Assembly (NCBI GenBank): GCA_031763025.1
Contig: JASSKH010000029.1
Coordinates: 6,222,362 to 6,286,361, forward strand
Origin: Macrocystis pyrifera
Lineage: Eukaryota > Sar > Phaeophyceae > Laminariales > Laminariaceae
Reading direction: 5' to 3'
Length of the DNA: 64,000 nt
This document shows, piece by piece, positions 34,606-44,740 of the stretch (its first letter is position 1; the number at the start of each line of letters is the position of its first letter). Position numbers and translations under genes: made by a program. Under the pieces are notes generated by a model. The model did not search any database. It saw only the letters and a program-made list of their open reading frames with translations, and was not told where the DNA came from.

Positions 34606-37060
34606 TACAAGGTTCCCCTCCTGGAGGTGCCGTATTAATAGGGGAGTGGCGCAAGAGCGAAATTATAATACTCGTACTCGTGAAACCCTGCACACTTGTT
34701 GTTTAGAAGTAGCATCTGCACCCACCCATCATTATAACGTGAAGAACACACACAACATATTTTTGAGGACAGACTATATAGATATTATACTGCTGTTCGC
34801 GGATTTAGTGCGGGATCATTACTACAATAATATATAATAGGGTATCGGTAAGTGGAGATATATTGATCCAGCTTACTCGCGGCGATGAATTCGTAAATAA
34901 TAAGTACATAAAAGTTGCGCGAGGTCTAGGTTGCGCCATAATTTGTGACCGGCTGCGTAATAAGATGCAGCACATACATACATACTGGTACTAAATAATA
35001 TATATGTTGCCCCCCAAAAAAGTTTCTTGGTGCTCAGGGTATAATATCAAGGTTTCACAGGTGCATGCTCGAGAACAAATCGTAGTCCGAGTACTGAGAG
35101 TATTGGAGTACTGGCGGCAAAACGACTGCGAGTACTGAGAAGGCCCAAATACTGAGAGTAATGAGAGTGTGAGCAGTACCGAACCCCGAGAATACAGGTT
35201 GCTTAAAGTATGTACCCGCAGTAGTATCGAAACACGAAAAGAAATGCTTGGGGTTAACATTTAAGGCAATATATGTGCAGTACAGAACCTCGAGATACTG
35301 AGAGCATTCGACGTCATGCATAATGTTATATCGCAAATTTACTGGCAGACTGCTCTGAGTGCTCAAGTTGTCTCCAGCGAAAGTAGTTTGCTCCGACTCC
35401 CACTCGTGTGGGACTATCTGGGTGTGTTTTGTGCCGAACGCTGAGCCTGAGACTTGTCGACACGGTGCACAAACGGTTTAAGTATACTTCATACTCGAAG
35501 AATACTGGGCATATTGAGGGTATTTCATTTCTGCGAGTACTGAGTCTCGCAGAAGAAGCAGCAGTACGAACACTACCAACGGACGAAATACTGCTGCTAT
35601 AGACTAGTACTTACTGGTATACTTGTAGTACCGCCAGAAGCCCGACGAAAGTATACGCAGTAGTATCTACAGAGCCTCAAAATACTGCGAGTACTCGCAG
35701 TATCTCGAGTACAAAACCCCCGAAATACTGCGAGTGTACGAAGTGCCTACGGTAATGATAGCAGCAGTATCGAACATACTTTGCTTTACTCCCAAGTATT
35801 CGGAGTAGCTGTGAAATGTTGAGGTATGAACGCACGCCACACGCAAGCGCGCCCAAACTCTTTAATTTGGGCTAAAACACACAAGTAACATGTACTCTTA
35901 GACTATCATATTATACGTTCAGAAAAGCAAGGTGTGGACGGATGTAATATTTTTATTACTGCTGTAGTACTCTGTTGTAGTCCTGGTACAAAAATAGTCA
36001 AAAGTGAAACTAAAAAAAAAAACGTGGATGGTGCGAGTCGAACCTCGGAAACGAAAATGTTATATATCTAGCGCAGCAGTATAAACGTGTACGCTAGAAC
36101 ACAGTAGTGCTCGTACAACTGGCTTGTCGTGTTTTTTACGCAATCTAAAACAATTTGCACGATCTCCTACAGCAGTAGAGTAGCTTGTACAGGTACGACT
36201 GCATATTCAGCAGTACTTCTGTAAAATGCAACGCCAGGAACGTACGTGTACTGATCCCCTTTCAGCGGGCTCTAGGATCTATCGGCCAGCAATGTAGGGC
36301 ACACTGCAATCAGAAGTGCTGCTCTGCTGTAGAACTGCTACAAGTATATTTTGTACGAACGCTGCTGTACGAATGGGCCGCAGTAAGATCATCCACACGC
36401 GCAAGGTGTGCCCACTGCTGCTGCTGGGCAGCAGGGTTGGTTGTTGTGCTGTAGGAAGCTGGAGGTAAGCACGCTCTGTGCACTGCTGTGGGTATTGTTC
36501 TCTAGGCGGTGGTCTGTGCTCCTGGCAACAACCCAAAACAAATGTACAGGGATATTGTACCTCATCCTGGGTACATAAGGATAAAAAAACAGACCGTGGA
36601 ATGCGGACATCAAGCTCCAACAAACCCAACCAACCACAGCAACACTGCGCACATGGGCGTGCCGAACACGCACGGCGTGTGGGCGGCAGCGTTGGAACGA
36701 TGGGATCTGTGCATGTTGTCTGTTGTGTACCTGGTATATGACTGAGCTGTGTGCTCACAGCTCATGAGAGCGGGGGGGGGAGAAAACAGAGAGCATGACA
36801 ATGTACCGATATGTACGTACAAAATAAGGCCTCTTTACTGAAACCAGGGAAATCGTCTCATACACTCCCGCCGGAAAAACAAAATTAAGCACCTGCCACG
36901 CGCTTCGGAGTGCACGGATCGCGCCGAGACATAGACCAATGTGTCCGGCAGGGCTTCCCGTGTCCGTGTGCTTAGTGTTTTGCCTAAAAGTGCTCGTGAG
37001 AAGAGAAAAGTTGGCAAAAGTACGAAAATTTGACAAATACACGTACGTACACATATACTG
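34606..37060 (-). repeat. Giant inverted repeat, right arm
   Basis: Reverse complement of 31112-33643, slightly shorter owing to indels. Its outer end (near 37060) pairs with the left arm near 31112; its inner end starts at TACAAGG, pairing with CCTTGTA at 33637-33643. Confidence 0.9.
36026..36045 (+). other. tRNA 3'-end-like / primer-binding-site-like motif (right arm)
   Basis: TGGATGGTGCGAGTCGAACC starts with TGG and continues as the complement of a tRNA 3' end with a T-arm GGTTCGA box. It mirrors 32120-32139 with one difference, at the box itself. The A run just before it would be a Pol III terminator if read as a tRNA on the other strand. Confidence 0.35.
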
Positions 37061-37547
37061 CAGGACGGCTTATTAATTAAGTAAGTAGAGAACACCCCCA
37101 GATGCTACCAGAAACAACCGCCAAGACACGTGCTCCAAATAAGCCCCTTTCACCACTGCGACGAGAGTTATGCTATTCAGGAGTTGGTTGCAGTGTGGTG
37201 AAGTTGTTGCAGGACGCGGAGAAATTCCAGATTCATATGTATAGTAAATACCTGTGTACATATAATGTACCTGGTATTGAACTTGGTTGAGAACGCATCG
37301 ATCTAAAATATTACTGGCATACATACCTCGTAGTGCGAGTTTATACATCACGAAATTCCGCCTGGACGAGCTTGACAAAAATCGTACGTGATGCTTCCGT
37401 TTCAGGTACATGTACGTACGAAGTGGAAGGAGTATGCACGTGTGTGTCCTGTACTGCCTGTAAGTTCCAAAACAACCGAACGGATCCAAGGCTCGTACAG
37501 AGGCGCCCCCCCCCCCCCACCGCTCTATCTCATTTTTTACTTTATTA

Positions 37548-37640
37548 CCCTTTCGTACCGCAGTCTCGTTTCGGGGACAAAGTTCTTAGAATTTGAGTGG
37601 TGTGTCCCAACAACCGGACTTCACTGCCCTAAGAAGGTTA
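37548..37640. mobile_element. Short TIR element, family B
   Basis: ACCGCAGTCTCGTTTCGGGGACAA on the left has a weak mirror at the right (GTGTCCCAACAACCGGACTTCACTGCCC...). It is closely related to 44650-44740 in the other flank of the LTR retrotransposon. Confidence 0.5.
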
Positions 37641-37932
37641 AACGTCCTAGGGTCGACTGCTGTTTTCAAGTTGTTCAGCATTTTCGGTATTTTTCGGTTT
37701 TTTCCTAGAGGAAAGTACCGTATTTCGGGAAAATACCGAAAAATAACTGAGAAACGGTTTTAGTTATAAGATCGACCCTTTACCAGGTACGGGGTATTTA
37801 TTGATAGTGGCACTCAGCTAAGTGGTACCCTCCAAAACTCCTAGTGATAGAGTTTTGATTCCATCAGTTAAAACCTAACCTTGGTGATATCAAGGTGATA
37901 CCTGGTATAAGTATTTGTATAATCCTGCGGTA

Positions 37933-38164
37933 TATGGCCTCTGCCAGATGATATCAGCAAGAGGGCTTCCAGCGAGGGACTCCACCAGTCTCGCTGGCCT
38001 CGCACTCAGTAAGTCTTGTTCTTAGAGCTTGTATTATCACGGAGTGATCCTCATCGGACCACGAGCCAGGTGGCTAGGGGACATCACACAGGATCCCCGG
38101 CCACTGCTCCACTCACACATGCGATTACACTGAAACCTCCACGGCTTGGTATCTTTTGGCTACA
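37933..38164 (-). repeat. 3' LTR
   Basis: 232 bp (230 bp between the inner TG and CA), matching 44122-44353 with no difference that I could find. On the minus strand it begins TGTAGCC and ends GGCCATA. Confidence 0.93.
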
Positions 38165-38242
38165 GCACCCCCAAAGCGAGTTCACTCGACACGAACGAGC
38201 TTGACAAAACCAAAAAACCAAGACGAAATCGCATGCGGCAAA

Positions 38243-41200
38243 TCACAAATCAATGCTGAACTCTGAAGCAATTTTAATCTTGAGCGCACGGGTCATCCGT
38301 AATTTGCGCAATTCCTTCACGACGAATTCAGGCGCAGCAGAATAAATCGACCGCAAAGACTCCCACGTGCGCTCCTCTGCTTCGAAACCATCCCAATCGA
38401 CCAAGACAATCACCTCGTTGGCATCATCTTCGGCCACATGCACCAAAGCATTCATGCGGCATTCACCCTGCGCAAAGGAATGTTGGAAAACATCCTTCAG
38501 ATCAGCGGTGACGTTCAACGTCGCATCCGCATAAAATCGTAAACGAGCCACGTGAGCTTGATGCACCTTCCCAGAAACGATGTTCTGAACTGAGTACACA
38601 TGATCATGATCAGCTGCTACCACACGCCACGGACCAGTCCATGTGGACAACAATTTCGGTGTGACACCCTGCCGACGAACACGAGCATACAACACGAAAT
38701 CACCAACCGCAAATTTTGGCAACACCACCTGGCCCTGAGCCTGTTTACGTTTGTTGTCGCGAGACACGGCAACAGCTGCGCGAATATCGGCGCAAAATCT
38801 CTCCTGCTCTGCAACGACTTCACGGACGTTCGCACGCAACAAGTCAGCATTCATCACGTCAACATTCCACCTGCCATCAGACTCAGAAACGAGCGCCGAG
38901 AAATCGGTACGCGGAGCACGCCCAAACATCACGCTGTACGGAGTGCTTCGGTAACGTTCACGAAACGAAGTGTTCAAGGCCCACTGAGCGGCCGGCAAAA
39001 CATCAACCCACTCCGAACCCTGACGACGCTGTTCTGACAGAATGGAACGCAGAGCACGTACCACCTCTTTTACCATGCGTTCACACGTACCGTTCGACCA
39101 CGGCGTGTAAGCGACAGCAAAACGATGTTCGATGTGCAACGCGTCGCTCAACAAAGCAAGCACCCTGTTCTTGAAATGCGTGGCGGTATCACTCACCCAC
39201 ACACGCGGCACCCCCAAAGTCTTACACCAGGCTAGCAAATGCTTCGCTGTGACCTCGGCTGTACAAGCCTCGGCCGGTTCCAACGCCACGTAGTTGGACA
39301 AATCATCCATGATGACCAAAACATATCGGAAACCATCCTCATCAGGCAGGCCATCGCTACCTTCGGGCCCGCTGTGGCCAACATACAAAAAATCAAAGTG
39401 CACCACTTCTCCCGGAGCGGTACCATGCACCGTGTCTCCGTAGGGACGAGGAATGAGTGCACCTGCACGCGTGTCTACACAGTGCAAACACTGGCGAACG
39501 AATTCGCGAACCTGAGAATCCATGTGAGGCCAAACACAATATTCCTTCAGGCGAAACAAAGTCGGCGCCACACCACGGTGACCAGCCGAGCGCATGTGCG
39601 CGCACACCATCAAACGAGTTTGAAGAGCAAGATCATCCGGCGGAATCCACAAGACGTCACGCACCCCAACACGCACACGAAACAAACCATCATCGGCCAA
39701 GGTAGCTTGACCGAAGGTTGTCGAAAATTCATGAACACCAACGCCGATACGAGCGACAGACCTTTGTTGCGAGGCACGAATCACATCCAATGCGGGAAGC
39801 GAATCGTCAGCATTACATGGGCTGTGCACGGCAACCGAACGAACAGGCACCGTAGGAACTTTGACCCAACGAGACAACAGATCCCCCCAACAGTTTCGAT
39901 CGCCAGGGATGTGTTCGATTGCATAGCGGTATTGTCCTAAAACACCCTTCCAATTCTCTAGGCGTTGTGCCATGGTCTTTGTGACCGTCGTGACACACTT
40001 CTCCGGATTGAAAATGTACTGCAAGTTTCGATGATCAGTAAAGATATGAACACCACCCCAAAGCAGGTATTCGAGCCTCCGGAACGTATTAACGATCGCA
40101 AAACCTTCTTTGTCGACAGTCGCCCAGCGCAACTGCGAACCTGTGAACGAACCACTCAGAAATCCGAGAGGCTCGTGAGACATGCTTTCCAACGCCAATC
40201 CACTGCGAAATTCGTGTTCAGGCACTTGGGTGAGAAAACTACCCCAATGGAAATCAGAAGCGTCAGGAAACATCAAAACAACGCACCCGGGACGAGGATG
40301 ATGAAGCGGCACTGCTTGCGCCACCAAACCCCGTGCGGCATTCCACGCCCGCACCCGATCCTCCGTCCACGCGGTATCCTTGATGACACGATTGCGCGCC
40401 ACTCGCTTAGTCCGACGTGTAGCCCCAACAAGGAGCTCCTCCAAAAAATCACGTAACGGTGCTACCGTTTCCGCTAAACGTGGTAACGATGTACGCAACC
40501 AGTTGACAGCCTGCAAGAATTGCATTAGTTCTCCAGCGTTTTCGGGACGACGCATTTCACTTAAACCTTGCACTCGAGCGGGGTCATGGGACACGACACC
40601 ATTGGAATACACCTTACCACACCAGACCAGTTCACGAGAGAAGAAGGTACACTTGTGGGCGGCGACAAACAGTCCAACATTCTCCAGGCGTTCAAGAATG
40701 TCATCAAGCAGCTGCAGAAGAGCTTCTTCGGTGTCTGCGAAAAAGAAAACGTCATCGACCCAAACTTTGCAATCCAAACCACGCAACACTTCAGTCATGA
40801 CACCTTGGAAATAAGAAGTCGCATTCAAAACACCTTGGGGAACACGGGTAGGCGTGAACAAACCGTCGCTTGTCGCCATGGTGAAGACGTCTTGCGCCTC
40901 CGGAGCCAAAGGCATCTGCCAGTACCCTTGAAGTAGGTCCAGCTTGCCGAAGAAACGCGCCCCCAGCAGATCTCCCATGTCTTCATGGTTGGGCATGACG
41001 CCCGGGGACTTCTCCACCTGTGCGTTCACCGCCGAGTAGTCGCTCACCAAACGGAAAGAGTCCTTCTTGGGCACCGCCATCGCCGGACTCGCCCACACCG
41101 CCTGGATGTTGTGGTAGACAAAGCCAAAAAACACCAAAGCAGCAATGCACTTCGAGAGCCAGTCCCTTTTCGTCGGTTCGTACCGACGTGGCGTTGCCTT

Positions 41201-42187
41201 GACAGGCTTCGCCTGTTGCTTCAGCTGCACTCGCATCGGCTCCACTTGCGCTGGCGGATCACCACACAGCGCACGGCGAAAAGCACCCACGCGACGAGCC
41301 AAAATTTCGCGCAAACGGGTTGCTCCGCCGACGCTTAATCCACTCTGCTCTGCCTGCTGCACGCTGTCCTCCAACGCCCGTTCTCGGGCCGTCCGCTCCT
41401 CCTCCGGATCCATGAACATGTCTGGCCCCCGGTCGACCAAATGTTCCACCGCCTTGTCCTCCGGAGCATCCACCGTAGCCTCGGTCTGAAAAGCACGCAC
41501 GGAAACCGTCACTCTGCGCGCCGCAAGGTAACTCGGAGTCTCCACACCGGTCGATACCGGCACTGCGCGAGGGCGAAGCTTCTCCAGAGCTTCACGGTAG
41601 ACGTCGATGCCAAGAGCTTTCATGGTAGCCATGCCAAACAGAACGACGTTATCTGTACCAGGCATGACCGCGAAAGTGATGGGCTCCAATTTCACCGCTC
41701 CCCACGGCGTCCGTACACTCACGGCAATCGGCACCGTTTTGTGCGTGACCATCACTGAAACACCCGTAGCGGTTTTCGCCTGCTGCGGGCCATTTTCGAA
41801 CGGAATTTGCAGATCGGCGCCGCCGAAATGCGAAGACAGCTGCTGAAGTAAGCCGACACCGATGGACGTGAGCGCCGACCCCGAATCAAGGATCACACGC
41901 GCCATCAGCGAACCAACCGACCCTGGCAAAGAGAGATCAGCGCGTAAACACTCAGCGCTGCGATCGACAGGCACTTCACCTGCCGTTGAACTCTGGTCGG
42001 TACCAAGAGTCACCTGACGCCATGGCTGCCCTCCTACAGCCGGCGCCGAAGAAATAGAATCGGCGGTCCACCCCGACCAAGACGTCGAATATACAGACGG
42101 TTCCGGCGCTACCGCCCCTGCAGCAGCACCAGACACTGACTCCGCCCGCTCGGTGGATGGCGAAGTTCTCGCTCCAGCAGCACCCAC
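38243..42187 (-). CDS. pol: Ty3/gypsy Pol polyprotein: protease, RT, RNase H, integrase, chromodomain
   Basis: An unbroken 1,314-codon frame. Numbering from the GTG at 42187, the aspartic protease has ILDSGS (Asp101). Reverse transcriptase has Asp417 and the WVDD box (Asp478/479), where YxDD is more usual. RNase H has Asp642, Glu694, Asp718 and the GDLLSR site (Asp769). Integrase has a zinc-binding H-x5-H...C-x2-C (His864, His870, Cys900, Cys903) and a D,D,E triad at Asp932, Asp1000 and Glu1036. A GPW motif (1185-1187) corresponds to GPY/F. A tail with VDWDGF...RTWESL (about 1258-1290) looks like a chromodomain, known in chromoviruses to guide integration. All catalytic residues are present. 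The frame stays open upstream of 42187 to the gag inversion, so the GTG is unlikely to be the true start; a single gag-pol frame is likelier. Confidence 0.93.
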   Translation of the reverse strand: MGAAGARTSPSTERAESVSGAAAGAVAPEPSVYSTSWSGWTADSISSAPAVGGQPWRQVTLGTDQSSTAGEVPVDRSAECLRADLSLPGSVGSLMARVILDSGSALTSIGVGLLQQLSSHFGGADLQIPFENGPQQAKTATGVSVMVTHKTVPIAVSVRTPWGAVKLEPITFAVMPGTDNVVLFGMATMKALGIDVYREALEKLRPRAVPVSTGVETPSYLAARRVTVSVRAFQTEATVDAPEDKAVEHLVDRGPDMFMDPEEERTARERALEDSVQQAEQSGLSVGGATRLREILARRVGAFRRALCGDPPAQVEPMRVQLKQQAKPVKATPRRYEPTKRDWLSKCIAALVFFGFVYHNIQAVWASPAMAVPKKDSFRLVSDYSAVNAQVEKSPGVMPNHEDMGDLLGARFFGKLDLLQGYWQMPLAPEAQDVFTMATSDGLFTPTRVPQGVLNATSYFQGVMTEVLRGLDCKVWVDDVFFFADTEEALLQLLDDILERLENVGLFVAAHKCTFFSRELVWCGKVYSNGVVSHDPARVQGLSEMRRPENAGELMQFLQAVNWLRTSLPRLAETVAPLRDFLEELLVGATRRTKRVARNRVIKDTAWTEDRVRAWNAARGLVAQAVPLHHPRPGCVVLMFPDASDFHWGSFLTQVPEHEFRSGLALESMSHEPLGFLSGSFTGSQLRWATVDKEGFAIVNTFRRLEYLLWGGVHIFTDHRNLQYIFNPEKCVTTVTKTMAQRLENWKGVLGQYRYAIEHIPGDRNCWGDLLSRWVKVPTVPVRSVAVHSPCNADDSLPALDVIRASQQRSVARIGVGVHEFSTTFGQATLADDGLFRVRVGVRDVLWIPPDDLALQTRLMVCAHMRSAGHRGVAPTLFRLKEYCVWPHMDSQVREFVRQCLHCVDTRAGALIPRPYGDTVHGTAPGEVVHFDFLYVGHSGPEGSDGLPDEDGFRYVLVIMDDLSNYVALEPAEACTAEVTAKHLLAWCKTLGVPRVWVSDTATHFKNRVLALLSDALHIEHRFAVAYTPWSNGTCERMVKEVVRALRSILSEQRRQGSEWVDVLPAAQWALNTSFRERYRSTPYSVMFGRAPRTDFSALVSESDGRWNVDVMNADLLRANVREVVAEQERFCADIRAAVAVSRDNKRKQAQGQVVLPKFAVGDFVLYARVRRQGVTPKLLSTWTGPWRVVAADHDHVYSVQNIVSGKVHQAHVARLRFYADATLNVTADLKDVFQHSFAQGECRMNALVHVAEDDANEVIVLVDWDGFEAEERTWESLRSIYSAAPEFVVKELRKLRMTRALKIKIASEFSIDL

Positions 42188-42212
42188 CGATGTTCCAGCT
42201 CCTCCAACGTAT

Positions 42213-42858
42213 ACCGAAACAGATTTGACACCTCGCGGGCGGCAGCGGACTTGCGTCGCGTTCTCTCAATGAGGCGCGATGAAAAGCAGGGCGGTGAAAC
42301 ATCCGTCAAAGACCGCGCGATGATGGTAAACTCCGCTATGGAAAAGTATTTTGCGGAGAATCACGCGGTGCATGCCATGTACCGCGCGCAGGACCGTTCG
42401 TGGTTGCCCGGACCGGCGGAATTTGTGAGCATGGCGTTGGTGGATGGCTTATGGCCGTCCGAGTTCAAAAAGTACGTAAAAGGTCAGCTAACGTACGCTG
42501 CAGGGTGGAAGAAGGACCCGGCATTGGTCATGGACCAAATTTTTTCTGCTGCAGAACAGTGGAAATTCATCGAGGCGTATGGTCGGAAAGATGCTGCAGG
42601 GGCAGCTGAACCGCGACGCCAACAGCAGCAGAAACCGAAACAGCAGCAGTCCGCGAAAAAGTCGTTTGTTCGCGTCTGTTTCGAGTGTGGTGATCCCAAC
42701 CATTATGTTCTGATTGCCCAAAAGCTCGCGGTGGCGGCACAGCTCCCAGCAGTGGTGGGCGCGGGTCGTCAGGGTATCGCGGGGGCCGCAATGGCGGCCG
42801 GGGCAGATTCAACCATGGACGCGGGCGCGGTGGCCGTGGTGGCAATCAATTGACAGAA
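42213..42858 (+). repeat. Tandem duplication within gag, unit 1
   Basis: 646 bp repeated at 42859-43506. The units differ only by single-base homopolymer indels (one T near 42706, one G near 43430). Confidence 0.93.
42251..42853 (+). pseudogene. gag: Gag C-terminal part, duplicate 1 (frameshifted)
   Basis: Capsid-like helical sequence (SAMEKYFAENHAVHAM and following) leads into a Q/K-rich linker and the start of a CCHC zinc knuckle (CFECGDPNH). One T fewer than in duplicate 2 shifts the frame inside the knuckle, so the last Cys is lost, but the RGG-rich tail downstream is intact in the other frame. It lacks the N-terminal part of Gag and lies in reverse orientation to pol. Confidence 0.75.
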
Positions 42859-43606
42859 ACCGAAACAGATTTGACACCTCGCGGGCGGCAGCGGACTTGC
42901 GTCGCGTTCTCTCAATGAGGCGCGATGAAAAGCAGGGCGGTGAAACATCCGTCAAAGACCGCGCGATGATGGTAAACTCCGCTATGGAAAAGTATTTTGC
43001 GGAGAATCACGCGGTGCATGCCATGTACCGCGCGCAGGACCGTTCGTGGTTGCCCGGACCGGCGGAATTTGTGAGCATGGCGTTGGTGGATGGCTTATGG
43101 CCGTCCGAGTTCAAAAAGTACGTAAAAGGTCAGCTAACGTACGCTGCAGGGTGGAAGAAGGACCCGGCATTGGTCATGGACCAAATTTTTTCTGCTGCAG
43201 AACAGTGGAAATTCATCGAGGCGTATGGTCGGAAAGATGCTGCAGGGGCAGCTGAACCGCGACGCCAACAGCAGCAGAAACCGAAACAGCAGCAGTCCGC
43301 GAAAAAGTCGTTTGTTCGCGTCTGTTTCGAGTGTGGTGATCCCAACCATTATGTTTCTGATTGCCCAAAAGCTCGCGGTGGCGGCACAGCTCCCAGCAGT
43401 GGTGGGCGCGGGTCGTCAGGGTATCGCGGGGGGCCGCAATGGCGGCCGGGGCAGATTCAACCATGGACGCGGGCGCGGTGGCCGTGGTGGCAATCAATTG
43501 ACCGCGGGCGGTGGAACTTCTGCTGTTGCTTCTTCAACTTCTGGTGCGCCAGCGGCAGGAGCCGCTGGGTCGGGATCTGGTTCGTCTGTTGCCGGCCGAG
43601 CTGTAT
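42857..43606 (+). pseudogene. gag: Gag C-terminal part, duplicate 2 (frameshifted after the knuckle)
   Basis: Here the CCHC knuckle is complete (C-x2-C-x4-H-x4-C, CFECGDPNHYVSDC), the RNA-binding signature of Gag nucleocapsid. One extra G near 43430 then moves the RGG-rich tail out of frame. The two duplicates therefore have complementary single-base lesions. The block ends at 43606, the inversion breakpoint. Confidence 0.78.
42859..43506 (+). repeat. Tandem duplication within gag, unit 2
   Basis: 648 bp, the second unit. It begins at ACCGAAACAGATTTG and ends at CAATTGAC. A few bases (AGAA) mark the junction between units. Confidence 0.93.
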
Positions 43607-44095
43607 AATCTGTTGCTGGTGGTTGTGTAACCAGCGTGCTGCCTAACAGCGTCCAACAACTCCGAGGCGGTCATCGTAGTCTGATGCTTGTAAAATCCCT
43701 CAAAACACCGATGAATGTAATTGGGGATAAGCTGGCCCATGCTCACTTTGGAGTGCTGAACCACCCCCTGAGCGTTGGCGAGCTGCAGCCGTTCCTCATA
43801 ATCGAGGTACGCTGCGTAAAAAACACGAGAGGCCTGCTCGGTCCACACCTCTCCGTATTTCGGTGGAGTCAGAGACTCCCCTACCACCAGCGGCGTGCTT
43901 GCCGTGTGCGCCATAATCCACAGCAGTCCACCTGGACTCTACTGTAATAACGGAGAAACTGCCGCCTGACCTGTGCGTCCTCCAGCTCCCGGAGCGTCCT
44001 CCCCTGCTGTGCGCTTCAAGCCGTTTCGATCCGTCCAACGGGCCAACTGCCTTCCCAGCTGTGACCCAATACTCCGCAGCCGAAAACTCCTCCAA
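43607..44095 (-). pseudogene. gag: Gag N-terminal part
   Basis: Minus-strand sequence from ATG 44095 (MEEFSAAEYWVTAGK) runs in one frame. A second frame from 43914 carries the matrix/capsid-like stretch (YLDYEERLQLANAQGV, IPNYIHRCFEGFY) up to the inversion point at 43607. The switch near 43920 suggests a frameshift, or the true start is the ATG at 43914. This part is in the same orientation as pol and 3' of the 5' LTR, as expected for gag. Confidence 0.65.
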
Positions 44096-44121
44096 CAGAA
44101 GTTCCGCGAATATCTAGATAT

Positions 44122-44353
44122 TATGGCCTCTGCCAGATGATATCAGCAAGAGGGCTTCCAGCGAGGGACTCCACCAGTCTCGCTGGCCTCGCACTCAGTA
44201 AGTCTTGTTCTTAGAGCTTGTATTATCACGGAGTGATCCTCATCGGACCACGAGCCAGGTGGCTAGGGGACATCACACAGGATCCCCGGCCACTGCTCCA
44301 CTCACACATGCGATTACACTGAAACCTCCACGGCTTGGTATCTTTTGGCTACA
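44122..44353 (-). repeat. 5' LTR
   Basis: Matches 37933-38164 with no difference that I could find. For the minus-strand element this is the 5' LTR, carrying promoter and RNA start; I did not identify a TATA box with confidence. Confidence 0.93.
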
Positions 44354-44649
44354 GGTACTACGTACCAGGTAGCTACTATTAATAGGTTGTCCCCAAAACG
44401 CGACTGACTGCAGTCAGTCCTAAAAAGATATAGGCTCCCTCTTCTTCGGAAATTGGCTTTAATCCTTTGAGTTACTGCACTTTGTTCCTTGTTGGGGACA
44501 AAAATACCAACTAACTACGACCAGGTTGGTGGTTGCTTGTCCCCACACGCACGGTACTGCAGTCCTGAAGTATAATCAACAGGCGCTATTTTCAGATAAT
44601 CTTTAACCCTAAAAAAAAACGCATTCCCATGTGGGGACAATCTTTTTTA

Positions 44650-44740
44650 CCCTTTTTGAAACGCAGTCCCGTTTCGGGGGCAAAGTTCGTAGAATTTGAG
44701 TGGTGTGTCCCAAAAACCGGACAGCAGGTTAATCGTCTTA
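44650..44740. mobile_element. Short TIR element, family B
   Basis: CGCAGTCCCGTTTCGGGGGC... through GTGGTGTGTCCCAAAAACCGG. Nearly the same block occurs at 37548-37640, so both flanks of the LTR retrotransposon carry direct copies of this local sequence (continuing to about 44830 and 37890). Confidence 0.55.

Larger units (their letters stand above)
42213..43606 (+). other. Inverted gag segment inside the retrotransposon
   Basis: This 1.39-kb block encodes the C-terminal half of Gag on the plus strand, while gag start and pol lie on the minus strand. Both breakpoints carry GTATA (42209-42213 and 43603-43607) and an AACAGATT word next to it. Inverting the block in thought would keep the reading phase at both joins, one into the gag start and one into pol, so the ancestral element had one continuous frame. 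Confidence 0.75.
37933..44353 (-). mobile_element. Ty3/gypsy LTR retrotransposon (chromovirus-like), complete but rearranged
   Basis: Two apparently identical LTRs flank an internal region of about 5.96 kb read on the minus strand: gag start, an inverted and duplicated gag segment, then protease, reverse transcriptase, RNase H, integrase and a chromodomain-like tail. GGTA flanks both ends (37929-37932 and 44354-44357) if the LTRs are taken as 232 bp, a probable 4-bp target duplication. A G-rich tract next to the 3' LTR (minus strand, GCTTTGGGGGTGC) may be the polypurine tract. I could not recognise a primer-binding site; the bases after the 5' LTR are the palindrome ATATCTAGATAT. Confidence 0.9.

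Noticed and set aside
38600..41850. Many plus-strand frames of 60-230 codons opposite pol
   Set aside because: They are shadows of the intact minus-strand Pol frame, whose motifs are unmistakable.
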